64,000 bases of DNA from Lyophyllum atratum (GCA_014905825.1 JACGCN010000023.1:496001-560000); one strand, 5' to 3'. Positions 49,201 through 59,882 are shown, counted from the first letter of the stretch. The notes: generated from the letters alone by a model not told the origin. A program made the numbers and translations.

Positions 49201-49529
49201 CCAAGACGCAGGCGCGGGAGTTGAATGCTGTTGGATGGATGGTAGGATTGGAGTGAAATGTGCGAGATCAGATAGAAGACGAGTCGCTATAAGCTGCGAG
49301 AACAACAAATTGAATTGATGTTTAATGTATGAAAGAAGCTCCGTGCACGCACCCCTTGCAGGACAGAGTTCATGAAACAAGTGTTCCCATGGTTGACAAG
49401 GCCTGGAGGCAAGAAAGCCGCCCTCTCCTTCTCTTCCCTCTGTTTCCTGGCTCGGTATAACTCCTGCGGCGTCGGCGCTTTCGATTTCGCCATTTCTGAT
49501 GCCGAATAGGTGGTGACGATGGATGTCAA
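46215..49529 (-). CDS. Ubiquitin-specific protease (USP, C19 family)
   Basis: Several exons. The Cys box LVNHGNTCFMNSVLQG contains the nucleophile Cys. QQDAHEFLRILLDATRMEEF is the conserved second box. A zinc-binding part follows: FGGRFASILVCQNCKNVSQT and DGENMVGCRRCWKI supply the four Cys ligands. A very long Ser/Pro-rich insertion (about 300 residues) lies inside the domain. The end has GTPPPVLVIHLKRFQQINKT, MYRLYAVVVHIGNM, joined over a short intron to LGGHYVAYTALPDP with the catalytic His, and VLKAKAYICMYERI. The layout resembles yeast Ubp10/Ubp16-type enzymes. The protein removes ubiquitin from substrates. ATG 49529 gives MTSIVTTYSASEMAKSKAPT; the second Met at 49493 is an alternative start. 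Confidence 0.88.
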
Positions 49530-49703
49530 GGCCTCACTCGTCTTATGATGAACCCGGGTTGTACCAAAACCCAGTAATAGTGTGAGATACGATGGAAGGA
49601 TGTGGGGGCACAGTCTTCTACAGGCTCATGAGATAGCTGGCCGATCAGATTATTAATAGCGACTGCGCGGATGGTCGGTGTCCGTATTCGGCCTTACATA
49701 AAT

Positions 49704-49738
49704 AAGCTTGGCCGCCCACCACCATGCACAATGACCAT
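49704..49738. repeat. Spacer repeat before array copy 1
   Basis: Starts AAGCTTGGCCGCCCACCACC and recurs at 50623 and 51664. It marks the boundary of the duplicated unit. Confidence 0.75.
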
Positions 49739-49811
49739 ACAGTGTAACCGAGTCGTTCTTGATTCTGAGGCAACCACCACAACCTCGGGATCCATTCGTG
49801 CTGTGCATCCA

Positions 49812-50387
49812 ATGTCGTCTCAAACCTGGTCTATCCAGCAGGCTATGGAAGCGCTGCAGGTCAGTTTTTCCCTTGTTTTACACTACCCTCTTTCACAAAG
49901 CTCATCATGTTACCAGTTACAACAGTCCTCCCAAGTCCCTCTGGATACGGCTAAACCGTCGACGCCACATCGAATCGTACTACCACTCCCTAAGCGTGTA
50001 GGCGTTTCGAAACAACACCACATACTCTACGGCTTCGAGGTTTCCGACGAGTGGCTCGTCGAATACCTTGAGCAGAACGCGCACCGCATTCGGGACTACA
50101 ACCCCACGCGTGACTTAATGTACAAAATCTTTCTCGCCATCAAGCTGTTGGCCGCTGCATCGAAAATCCGGAACCTGACGATCGAGACAAGCCTGTACAG
50201 AGTCAGTGAGCCCACGGTCGTGCTCGGTGGTGACGATGGCTGTGTGACGATTGTGTGCGTGTGCAGCTCGGTGAAGAGTTCGTACGAGCGGAGGCCCACC
50301 GAGGCACAGTTGGACAAACTGCGGTCAATTATGAAAAAGGAACCCGACTGGTTCGTCGATGCCAACCCTCCAGGCTATTTCGGCTGA
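49812..50387 (+). CDS. Orphan tandem gene, copy 1
   Basis: Two exons, 49812-49859 and 49917-50387, with a 57-bp intron (GTCAGT..CCAG). The protein of about 172 residues starts MSSQTWSIQQAMEALQ and continues HRIVLPLPKRVGVSKQHHIL, YGFEVSDEWLVEYLEQNAHR, SKIRNLTIETSLYRVSEPTV, CVTIVCVCSSVKSSYERRPT and ends KEPDWFVDANPPGYFG. It has no signal peptide and no membrane segment. I do not recognise a named domain; the pattern of YG..V...WL..Y, a small helical segment and a terminal EP.W..D resembles uncharacterised proteins frequent in Polyporales. The intron length is a multiple of three, so the frame stays open even if retained. The ATG choice rests on conservation among all copies. Confidence 0.7.
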   Translation: MSSQTWSIQQAMEALQVSFSLVLHYPLSQSSSCYQLQQSSQVPLDTAKPSTPHRIVLPLPKRVGVSKQHHILYGFEVSDEWLVEYLEQNAHRIRDYNPTRDLMYKIFLAIKLLAAASKIRNLTIETSLYRVSEPTVVLGGDDGCVTIVCVCSSVKSSYERRPTEAQLDKLRSIMKKEPDWFVDANPPGYFG

Positions 50388-50622
50388 AGGTCGTCGTGCA
50401 TCACGCGCTCATTCTTACCTTGATGTGAGCGTGTGTCTTTGAATCCCTTGGGCAATGTATTGACGGGCTTTATGTTCGTCACTGGTTTGCAGGCGTCGTA
50501 TCTCCCATTATCTGTCGTTTGTCTCGCTATATTACACCAAATACTATGTAATATTCAATGTACATTTCTCGGGCCACAATCCTCATTTCATTGCACACAT
50601 GGTCGTCTAGTACCTAATATGT

Positions 50623-51663
50623 AAGCTTGGCCGCCCACCACCGTGCACAATGACCATTCAAGGATTGTTGTCTCCCATCACTGTCTGTTTTTTTCTACAA
50701 ATGCACGTTGCGACACGTAGAGCTGCTGCGCAGTTGAGCCCCTCAGTCTTGTCACATAGTCCACGCAGCTTGTAAGCGGCTTATTCGGACAAGATTTGCT
50801 GCGATACAGCGGATGTGTGGAGTTATGTAATCGAGTCGTTCTTGATTCCACAACCTCCATTCGTGCTGTGCATCCGATGTCGTCTCAAACCTGGTCTATC
50901 CAGCAGGCTATGGGAGCGCTGCAGGTCAGTTTTTCCCTTGTTTTACACTATCCTCTTTCACAATGCTCATCATGTAACCAGTTACAACAGCCCTCCCAAG
51001 TCCCTCCGGATACGGCCAAACCGTCGACGCCACATCGAATCGTACTACCACTCCCTAAGCGTGTAGGCGTTTCGAAAAGACACCACATACTCTACGGCTT
51101 CGAGGTTTCCCACGAGTGGCTCGTCGAATACTGCGAGCAGAACGCGCACCGCATTCGGGACTACGATCCCGCGCGTGACTCAATGTACAAAATCTTTCTC
51201 GCCATCAAGCTGTTGGCCTCTGCATCGAAAATCCGGGACCTGATGATCGGGACAGCCCTGTACAGAGTCAGTGAGCCCACGCTCGCGCTCGGTGGTGACG
51301 AGGGCTGTGTGACAATTGTGTGCGTGTGCAGCTCGGTGAAGAGTTCGTACGAGGGGAGGCCCACCGAGGCACAGTTGAACAAACTGCGGTCAATTATGAA
51401 GAAGGAACCCGACTGGTTCGTCGATGCCAACCCTCTGGGCTATTACGACTGAGGGTCGTAGTGCGGTGAGCGTGTGTCTTTGATTTCCTTGGGCAATGTA
51501 TTGACTGGCTTTATGTTCGACACTGGTTTGCAGGCGTCGTATCTCTCATTATCTGTCGTTCGTCTCGCTATATCACACCAAATACCATGTAATATTCAAT
51601 GTACATTTCTCGGGCCACAATCCTCAATTCCTTGCACCCATGGTCGTCTAGTACCTAATATGT
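50623..51663. repeat. Duplicated unit of about 1.04 kb
   Basis: From one AAGCTTGGCCGCCCACC to the next (50623 to 51664). The spacer block with GTAGAGCTGCTGCGCAGTTGAG (about 50720) recurs near 51760. It contains orphan gene copy 2. Confidence 0.7.
50877..51452 (+). CDS. Orphan tandem gene, copy 2
   Basis: Two exons, 50877-50924 and 50982-51452, same structure as copy 1. Compared with copy 1 about 20 residues differ, including DEWLVEYLEQ to HEWLVEYCEQ, TIETSL to MIGTAL, TVVLGGDDG to TLALGGDEG, and PPGYFG to PLGYYD at the end. Nearly all codon differences change the amino acid. The intron differs at three of 57 positions. The gene appears intact. Confidence 0.7.
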   Translation: MSSQTWSIQQAMGALQVSFSLVLHYPLSQCSSCNQLQQPSQVPPDTAKPSTPHRIVLPLPKRVGVSKRHHILYGFEVSHEWLVEYCEQNAHRIRDYDPARDSMYKIFLAIKLLASASKIRDLMIGTALYRVSEPTLALGGDEGCVTIVCVCSSVKSSYEGRPTEAQLNKLRSIMKKEPDWFVDANPLGYYD

Positions 51664-51669
51664 AAGCTT

Positions 51670-52949
51670 GGCCGCCCACCACCGTGCAGAATGACCAGTC
51701 ATGGATTGTTGTCTCCCATCACTGCCTATTTTTTCTACAAATGCATGCTACGACTCGTAGAGCTGCTGCGCAGTTGAGCTCCTTAGTCTTCGTTACATAG
51801 TCCACGTAGCTTGCAGGGCCGTCTCCGGACAGGGTTTGCTGCGGTACATTACAGCGGATGTGTCGAGCTAGACACTGCAGCCTGACCCCCCAGTGAAAAG
51901 TCGCCGGTCGTTCGGGGCAAAACAAGCGGGATCAAGCGAGATCGACTGCACCAGCCTCAACTCGATGTGGCTCGCCAGAGTTTGCTTTATTAGACTTTTA
52001 TCGAGTCAGGTCAAGTGGATTTGACTAATAGATAGCTTGCTCGATTACGCTGGATCACTAGTAGCCTCGACTACACTTGATTATACTTAATTCCTATTAG
52101 CCCTTGAATGCTCTTGGGTACACTCGTCCTCGTCCGATTCTCCATTCTTCGATCGAAAGCTGCGCGCAAGTTCATTTGACTAGGTAGAAACGTCGCATTA
52201 GAAAAAGACCGTGTATGAAAGTGATAGGAATACATACGTTACGGTACGTACAGGATGACACGACATCGGTCTTGAAATCTGTTATAAAGGTATAATTAGT
52301 ATGATAACATACCATTCGACGAAGTCGGGCCACGACTTTGATTCGGCCGGCACACGGTATTTCTGGGCAGGAGGCACTAATAAGCCCACGAATGGCGACA
52401 TACCTCGCGGCCCTCAGCAGTAAGAGAGTCCCAAGACTCGCTGAGCTCATGTTCAAAACCTTGAGGATTTTGCTCGATCCACTGGCGTTCACAGATACTC
52501 CTGAATAGCATCATAGTCAATTACGATAGCACGGAGACGAGTCGTCACGTACTTTGCATTATTAGCTTTTCCCGCTTTCGCTTTCTTCGACCTCTTTGTA
52601 TCCTTCGTTTGGGTAGGCAGTTCAACTCCTTTTTACAGTCGGAGGCTGATCTTTCCAGGTCGCAGTATCATCTATAATGCGTTGGACTAGAGGTAGCACT
52701 CAGGACTTGGACCTGCGAGTCATGCGCGTCATCAGGGGCGGTACGAGGCATGAAAAGACGATGAAGTAGTAGTATGTAAAACTCGAAGTTGATGGCAAGA
52801 CAGTGATAGGAGGCACGTGAGTTTCACGTGCACCTTCCTTATATAGTAATACTAATAGAGGTAGGTAGGTTCAGACATGTCACCAAGTCCGAGAAGTCGT
52901 TCTTGATTTTGAGGCAACCACCACAACCTCCATTCCTGCTGTGCATCCG
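51670..52949. other. Spacer separating array copies 2 and 3
   Basis: The first 200 bp repeat the unit spacer. Then comes about 1 kb of unrelated sequence, including direct CTAGTAGCC/TAATAGATAG-like short repeats near 52020-52090, and the small coding fragment on the minus strand. Similarity to the array resumes near 52895. Confidence 0.5.
52360..52765 (-). CDS. Fragment of an uncharacterised protein between array copies 2 and 3
   Basis: Two joined exons read KRSKKAKAGKANNAK, then SICERQWIEQNPQGFEHELS and ESWDSLTAEGRE, then after an intron (GTATGT..CCAG) KYRVPAESKSWPDFVEW. Pattern W..L....R..Y...A....W..F is weakly reminiscent of an HMG-box-like helix array, but the similarity is too weak to assign. 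A possible start MPRTAPDDAHDSQ lies near 52755, yet its frame cannot be joined cleanly to the basic exon. It may be a small real gene or a decayed one. Confidence 0.35.
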
Positions 52950-53516
52950 ATGTCGTCTCAAACCTGGTCTATCCAGCAGGCTATGGGAGCGCTGCAGGTC
53001 AGTTTTTCCCTTGTTTTACACTATCCTCTTTCACAACGCTCATCATGTTACCAGTTACAACAGCCCTCCCAAGTCCCTCCGGATACGCACAAACCGTCGA
53101 CGCCACATCGAATCGTACTACCACTCCCTAAGCGTGTAGGCATTGCGAAACAACATTACATAGTCTACGGCTTCGAGGTTTCCCACCCGTGGCTCGTCGA
53201 ATACTACGAGCAGAACGCGCACCGCATGCGGGGCTACAATCCCAACGAGGACTCAATTACCAAAATCTCTGTCGCCATCAAGCTGTTGGCCTCTGCATCT
53301 AAAATCCGGAACCTTACGATTGAGACAGCCCTGTCCAGAGTCAGTGAGCCGTCACTCCTGCTCGTTGGTGACGTGACAATTGTGTCCGTGTGCACCTCGA
53401 TGAAGAGTTCGTACGAGCGGAGGCCCACCGAGGAACAGTTGAACAAACTGCGGTTAATTCTGAAGAAGGAACCCGACTGGTTCGTCGATGCCAACCCCCG
53501 GAGCTTTTACGGTTGA
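52950..53516 (+). CDS. Orphan tandem gene, copy 3
   Basis: Two exons, 52950-52997 and 53055-53516. The most diverged copy: YIVYGFEVSHPWLVEYYEQN, RMRGYNPNEDSITKISVAIK, LSRVSEPSLLLVGDVTIVSV and a three-codon deletion after LLLVGD. The end is VDANPRSFYG. The start, intron and splice sites are conserved. Upstream similarity to the other units begins only about 55 bp before the ATG, so its promoter differs in part from those of copies 1 and 2. The gene looks intact. Confidence 0.68.
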   Translation: MSSQTWSIQQAMGALQVSFSLVLHYPLSQRSSCYQLQQPSQVPPDTHKPSTPHRIVLPLPKRVGIAKQHYIVYGFEVSHPWLVEYYEQNAHRMRGYNPNEDSITKISVAIKLLASASKIRNLTIETALSRVSEPSLLLVGDVTIVSVCTSMKSSYERRPTEEQLNKLRLILKKEPDWFVDANPRSFYG

Positions 53517-53634
53517 GGGTCGTAGTGCATCACGCCCCCGTTCTTACCTTGAGGTGAGCGTGTGTCTTTGATTCCTTTGGGCAATATCGACTGGCTTTAT
53601 GTTCGACACTGGTTTGCAGGCGTCGTATCTCTCG

Positions 53635-54479
53635 TTATCGGTCGTTTGTCTCGCTATACCAGACCAAATACCATGTTATATTCAATGTACATTTCCCCGC
53701 CGCAGAGCTGTCAGATCCCCACTCAAATGCGTACATAGCAATACAGCTACATATGACACGAGATGCCATTGGTTCCACGGCGTCGAGTACCCGACGAGAA
53801 CACCCATTTGTACCAGCCCCGGCATACACCCGCAAGGAAGCTTCTGCTTGTTTCAGGGTCCTCAGACGGGCATGATGAGCGAAACTTATTGAACGCAACG
53901 CAGGGTCCCAGAGAGCTGCTCCCGTGTGAAAAGTGCATCTATTCGGATAGTACAGTCTGAGCTCCAGCTCCTCGATGCATGAATTTGGAGAAAGGGTGGC
54001 GAGGATGCAGCTGATCCAGATGCCTTGGGTTTGGAAGCTGCGCCAGAGCCGGATATGGAGGACGCTGAGGTCGTGTAATTGGCTGACGTCGAGGTTCGTC
54101 TCGGAGTGATAGCTTTAGTGATCTGCAAGAATGCCGTATGACGTGGATAGGGTGAATGTCAACGAATAGGGGACAATCTGGATCAAGTGATTAATACTCT
54201 GACATGCACATTTTGCCAAGACGCCGCTGAGAGGTTGAGCAAGGTCTGAACTTCTTCGATGCCGGCTTGATCCCTCACTGTAACATCGAACCGGCGAAGA
54301 CGGGATAAGGAGAGGGAGGATGGGGAGAGGATACTGTGAAGAGTCCGCAGCAGGGTTCTTACCACCATGGCATTCGACAGACTCAGAGACTCTAGGTATA
54401 CCTGAGGTTTCCGTCGTACAGAAGCAAGCGCTAGTAAAATTTTCTGACCACACGTGCACGAGAGACCGGACACAAGCAC
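53635..54479 (-). CDS. F-box-like leucine-rich protein, truncated at both ends
   Basis: The upstream part reads LESLSLSNAMVVRTLLRTLH and RLRRFDVTVRDQAGIEEVQT followed by LLNLSAASWQNVHV. After an intron or a frame break near 54113-54180 the frame continues YHSETNLDVSQLHDLSVLHI, WISCILATLSPNSCIEELEL and LWDPALRSISFAHHARLRTL. This is the repeat pattern of the large basidiomycete F-box/LRR-type family, but no N-terminal F-box is visible upstream of 54479. The last 20 codons (53695-53635) lie in sequence copied from the orphan array, so the natural C-terminus is lost. Likely a pseudogene or a partial gene. Confidence 0.45.
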
Positions 54480-54852
54480 TTTCGCAACTGAGTACTGAGG
54501 TTTGAAACGAGATTTTGAATTGAAATGGATCGGGGTTGCTGGGATCTACTTAGCTCCAACTGTCCCACCACTGCCTACAGCTAGCCTGTCAGGCCAGTGG
54601 GGCCGAGTGGAGGCTCGTTTGGATTGATTTCTATTGTAAGTAGGATATGGCAACAGCGACTGCTCAGCGCTGACCGACAAATGACTCATCGTCCTCCCCA
54701 ACTAACGGCACCATACATATCCTAATGTCCTAAGGTACCGACCGATTCAGACTGCGGCGAAAATGGATTCTGCTGCTGTTGATAAGCAGTGTAGGCTTCG
54801 CCTTCTTTCTTCGGTCCGAGCCCGTACGAATATCAGCTTGCGATCTCAATGT
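54480..54852. other. Short gap
   Basis: About 370 bp between the F-box-like frame and the stop of the methyltransferase gene. No coding frame with motifs. Confidence 0.4.
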
Positions 54853-55980
54853 TCAAAGCTTGGTGTACACATCCACCGGGCGCCGAAATCCTGCAACATC
54901 GAGTTAATCAACCGCCAACCTATAAACATATCCCTGATCAGATCCTTACCTCCTTCTCCAGTCATACCAAAATGCCGTGCGGCTCCAAATCCAATACGGC
55001 CGAGAATGCTCTCAAAATCGTCGGGCCGTATCTGTAATTTCTTCGCATTCTCCTTCAGTCTCTGTGTGGGTATGGCATAATTAGCGCAAGATCCGGCTCA
55101 AACCTCAGCCATAACACTCGCCTCATCCATACGCTTCGCCTTTGCGTACGTGTCCCACGCTTGAGGTTCTAGCACAAACGTCCCGCCTGGCTCCAGCACA
55201 TCGTAGACGCGCTGGAAGAATAGTTTCAACGCCTCGTCTCCACCATTCAAGTGTATCCATTTAGATACCGAGAATCTACACACCATTTATGTTCAATTGC
55301 ACCGAAGTAGCGTGGAAGGGCTTGCTTACGCGACGACGACATTATAACGCTCTGCATCCTCCGGAATCTCCGTCGTGGTCCAATCCGCCGTTCGAAACGA
55401 CAGGTTGTGTGGGAATGTATGGCGCCCACGAGTATCAGATGGCGGTATAGGCTGAGAGCCGAATTCGTGCTCGCAAGACATGGGGAAGTAGTCAGGTTGA
55501 AGCTCCATAGTACTCCTTGGGGGTGCTTCAGACGATTCTCTCCTGCGTTTCTTCGATTCAGTATTAGCCGCACTGGAACGACTTTCATCAGGTTCCTGCA
55601 ACGACCAGACGGTGCGTCTCCTTCGCCATGCAGCCCGCACGAGAGTATCGTCGATATCGACTCCCACCACCTTACGTGCTCCCCACGACTGCGCTGTAAC
55701 GTTCACTCGGCCGTAAGCAAGGATGAATAGAGGTTATATGGGTGGGCTCTCACCAATCTCACACGTTACCCATCCTTCGTTGCAGCCGACATCGAGGACG
55801 CGTGCGCCAGAGAAAATGGTCGATGGCAGCAGAGCGAGACGTGGGTCGCGAACGGAAGGGCGTTTCGAGTAGTACCTTCGAAGGCAACTCTTTAAATTTT
55901 GGGACGGAGGATAGCCAGATGGTTTCTAACCCATGATAGTTTCCGTAAATTGGTGCAGTTGAAGTAAAGGCGGAAGCCAT
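54853..55980 (-). CDS. Bin3-type RNA 5'-phosphate methyltransferase (MePCE/BCDIN3D-like)
   Basis: About five exons. The ATG at 55980 gives [17 protein letters not shown]. The SAM site is [17 protein letters not shown] joined to [20 protein letters not shown] and AAWRRR. Later motifs are [10 protein letters not shown] and a block around [20 protein letters not shown]. Then follow [38 protein letters not shown] and the terminal [15 protein letters not shown], which is joined over an intron and ends TGA at 54855-54853. These are the canonical Bin3 blocks in order. The family adds a methyl to the 5' gamma- or monophosphate of small RNAs (7SK, U6 or tRNA-His). The substrate here is not determinable. 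Confidence 0.85.
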
Positions 55981-56235
55981 GTTCGGCGGCACTTCGGACT
56001 CCGCCTTGAGCGCGCCTCTTTCAACTTCCAAGTTGAAGACCTTGAAATTTCATTCGTGCCGTCCTCATTCAAACTTTCTTTCCTGCTATTCTTTGCAAGC
56101 ACTGGACAAATCTGTTTCTTGCAGGCTGCAACAAATGAGGAGTAGAAGAACATGGCACCGTCACGGTGGACCGTCGTAACCTTTACAAGAAAAAGAAATG
56201 AGGTTCGAGTCGAAGGAGCATGGTATAAAATTATG

Positions 56236-59172
56236 TCATAGGATATCGAACGCTCGACTCCTCCACCCATCTCTCGACCGTTCGAGCTCCTTCCTCTCCT
56301 CTCTCCTATCTTCTGCACGCTCAATGTCGCCCCTGAGCCGAACCGCACTATCCACCGTATTATCAACACTCTCCTCAAGATCCACCACCGTATCCTCCAC
56401 CCCTTGCATCATACGATCCACGGCAGACTCCTTGTTCTCTTCGCCTCCAGACGGCCCAGCATGCTCGGAGACCAGCATCGGCCCAGCTCCAATCGCAACG
56501 GAAGTCTCCGTCTCCAGTTGTTCCTCCGATGACGGTAGAACACCAGAGTCGGAGGCTGGTAGAGTAGTCGTCGTAGTCGTAGTATGCACAACCCCTTTCA
56601 GCGTCGCGGTCGTGCTCGTGTGGGTCTCCACCTCCACGGAGTCCTGGGCCTGCTCCTCCGGGTCTGTCTCTAGGCCAAATCCAAATATACCCGGCGCCTT
56701 CTGTAGCAGAGCCTTCCAGTAATCCGAAACCGTCGGCTCCTCCTCCTCATGCTCCACCTCGTCGAATCCTTCCTCCGCATCCTCGACACGTCTCGCTTCG
56801 GAGCAGGTGCGCTGTGCTTCCTCTCGCACGCCCGCGAACCCCGCCGCTAGAGCCTCCAGACACGCCCGAATCCGCGCCTCCAGAACACCGCTCACAACGC
56901 GTGTTACCAAAGGCCCAGCCAACGGTTGAACGACGAGTTTATTAAGCACCCAGTGTCGGCTCTTATGGATCTTGAAGCGGACACCGGGGAGATTGGCGCG
57001 GACGTCGAGGATTTCGAAAAGCGCTTTTGGCGGTGGTTTGGTATCAAGGTCGTCTTGAGAAGGCGCGGAGTCAAGTGCGATCTCGATGTCGAGACTGAGT
57101 CCCTGTGGCGACGAACGGTCGTGGCGCTGCTCAGAAGAACCGATGTCGACACTGAGCAAGCCCTGGTCCGAGTATCCCACAACTCCGCTCCCATACTTGA
57201 AGTAATACCCCAAATCCTTCACACCCAGCCTTATTCCTTCGACATGGACCTGCACCCTACTGCTGGTCGACGTCCTGGGAGGATCCAGTACGTTCTGCGG
57301 ATCCATATCGATGCTCACCTCATTGTATGTCCTCACGACCACACCGTCTGGTACAAGGTCAAGGTCCACGCCGCCCACTTCTCCAGGGCCCATTCGCAGC
57401 GCGTCAAGTGCGCCTTCTATCTTTCCGCTTTTGTATTCGACGCGCGGCATGGGGACGCCAATGCGCCCGACCACACCGGCCACACGCGGGATCACCCACC
57501 CGACAAGATCCCGCAGCGCCTCATCTTTCAATACTTTCGCACGGCGCCCCGTGTACGTGCCGAGCCCGAGTGCTAGTGCCCCGAAATCCGAGAGGTCGGC
57601 ATGTGTATTGGAAAGGGCCTTGACTAGACGCATTGTGCTACGGTCGTGCGTGAGCGCGGTGATATATGCGTTATATGCGTCAAGGAGACTGTGCAGATGG
57701 GTGATCCAGGTGGATGCGGGGGAAGAGGACGAGGAGGATAGGAATAGGATATGCCCACCATCATAAAGGTTCTCGAGGGCGCGGGTGCCTGCTCTGGAGG
57801 AGGCGTATAGAGGCTCCGAGGGTAGGGTAGGGGATAGCGCGCGGGAGAGCCAGTGGTCGACTGAGCTGAGGTATTGCTGGAGATCCAAGTCCCCATCCTT
57901 CGAGTCTGCCTCGGACGATGGTTGCTTTGCTATACTGCTGACTGTGTCTCCAAGGGAGCATAATAAGGGGTCCAGAGAGTGTCCAGAGGCAAGGCGCTCA
58001 AGAAGAGTTTTTAAGTCTTCTAAAGCATGGGATGTTTCGCTTTTTGGGGTCACAGTTATTGCAGGGGTTTCGTCTGCGCCAGTTGTACTGGATTTCCGTG
58101 CTTCTGAAATTATATCAGCCGAACGAGAGAATTTTCCAGCGTATTTCCGAGTGATATATAGCAGGGATCGCAACGCATTCAGGGTTCTTGGGTCCTGGTG
58201 CGCACGAAGGATGAACTATTGAAAAGATATTGTTGTGCGCTGGCGTGATTTGACTGGATATGTATATACGTACACCTTGTACCCTTAAGATGAAGGTATC
58301 TTTTGTGGTATCTTGCATTAGAGTCGATGGACTTCTGGCTTCATCTAATCCTTCAAGGACTGTACCAACAGCTTCCTCGACTTTGTCCGTTACAATGGTC
58401 AAAGATTCACCCCCGATGCTTGTCGCCTTCTCGACACCTTCAGCCGCTACCTGGACTTGTAAAGCAACGTTACCGATATCGGCAGCCACCTGAGATACGA
58501 GTTCGCGCGCTGATGAGAACATATCGCAGAGAAGTAGTCGGAACGCCGCAGACGTCAGCAAGAGTTGACCAATGACTTTGAGAGACTTAATTAGCTTCGT
58601 GGTGTCGTGCATAAGCTCATTATGAGTAGGAGCTGTCTATATCAGCTCACGACGTTGTCTGATAAGACGAAATGCTACCTTGTGCATGAAGCTGTGCCAG
58701 GCCTTCTTGCCCCGCTTCAATGGCGACATCGGCTTCGACGCGTATCGGGGCGCCCTCTATTTGCGAGCATTGGTATATAAGGTCCTGAAATCTGTTGTCC
58801 ACTGTGCATGTTCAGTTTTCCGTCGGAGACGGGAAGAGAACGCGTACTATTCTTCTCCATGCCCAGCTGAAGAAAGGAGTCAAAGAGGTCTCTCACATCA
58901 TTCACAACCCGCCGCCCATTCTCGCTCAAAGGACCGGCGCCTAAAACACCTTGACCACTGCATTGCAGCAGACTTGAGCCTAATATCGATCGTAGGATAG
59001 CGTTCAGTTGATCCTGGGAGGGGAGTTTTCCCGACTGAGAAGCCGCGAGGATATCGACTGCCTTCTCTAGGGGCGTGCGAGGAGGCGGGGGTGGTGGAGC
59101 AACCTTAGGTAGGAGAGGCTCTCGTTCTGCGGACTCTATTTCGCCGCGGAAACACGAGAGACACGACCCCAT
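56236..59172 (-). CDS. HAM1-type protein with predicted N-myristoylation
   Basis: At least four exons. The ATG at 59172 gives MGSCLSCFRGEIESAEREPL, an ideal N-myristoylation and palmitoylation start (Gly2, Cys4, Cys7), so membrane anchoring is likely. The next exons give RFQDLIYQCSQIEGAPIRVE and RELVSQVAADIGNVALQVQV. The 645-codon last exon carries the HAM1 N- and C-terminal domains: RSLLYITRKYAGKFSRSADI, YLSSVDHWLSRALSPTLPSE, VPMPRVEYKSGKIEGAL and GVRFKIHKSRHWVLNKLVVQ. A Ser/Thr- and Glu-rich tail follows and ends WRSRAFDIL. Relatives are large fungal proteins of unknown biochemical role with a predicted lipid-binding-type beta structure. Length and domain order agree with the family. Confidence 0.8.
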
Positions 59173-59882
59173 CGTGGTGGCTAGTATGGGGCCAAGTGAT
59201 GATGTCATGCGTAGACCGCGTTTCTTTGTACCTGTTGACTATACACAAATACTCTTCGAAGGAGGAGGAGGAGAGTAGTTTATCAGATCCAGTGATAGTT
59301 TGTTCGATCGCTGAAAGGCCCTGGGGTAGGACTGTCTTGCAGGTCATGGTGCAGTAAGTATTGTTAGGAATTGGGTCGTTCTCGAGGAAATCGGTATATT
59401 TAGCATTTATTTACATGTATTTACTGTAGATGTTCTTGACCCTGAACCACGACAATCACGGCAGTTATCTCCTTTCTCAGGCAGGCGAGATCGTATTCCA
59501 ACAAGTATTACCAGTGTTGAGTAACCCGGTTGAACTTTCAAGTTGGAAAAGCAGATCGATTGAATTTAGGTTGAATTTAGGCGTTGATCGTTTTCGTGTA
59601 CCAAGGCATAGGTTCTGGGTAGATTGCAGTATCAGCCGGGATATCGTGAAACCCAATGGTCGGGGTATCACTTCAGTCCAGAAGGTGTAGCAGGGCGTAG
59701 CGTGCAGTGTTCACGGGATCGGAAAAGTTACTGGTGTACCTTTGAGTAACGGCGACCCCGTGTCGGAATTCGGACGGGCGTATTCAAATTTCTCATCGGG
59801 CCGTTGATCAATCTAATCTCTCCTGAAATCTATCAACCATCACCTGGCGTTCCCAAGTACCTCCTGCTCGGTTAACTTGAAC
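59173..59882. other. Divergent promoter region of HAM1-type and MYND genes
   Basis: About 710 bp between two divergent starts. Short frames only. Two 10-bp direct repeats TTGAATTTAGG sit side by side near 59556-59580. Confidence 0.5.
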
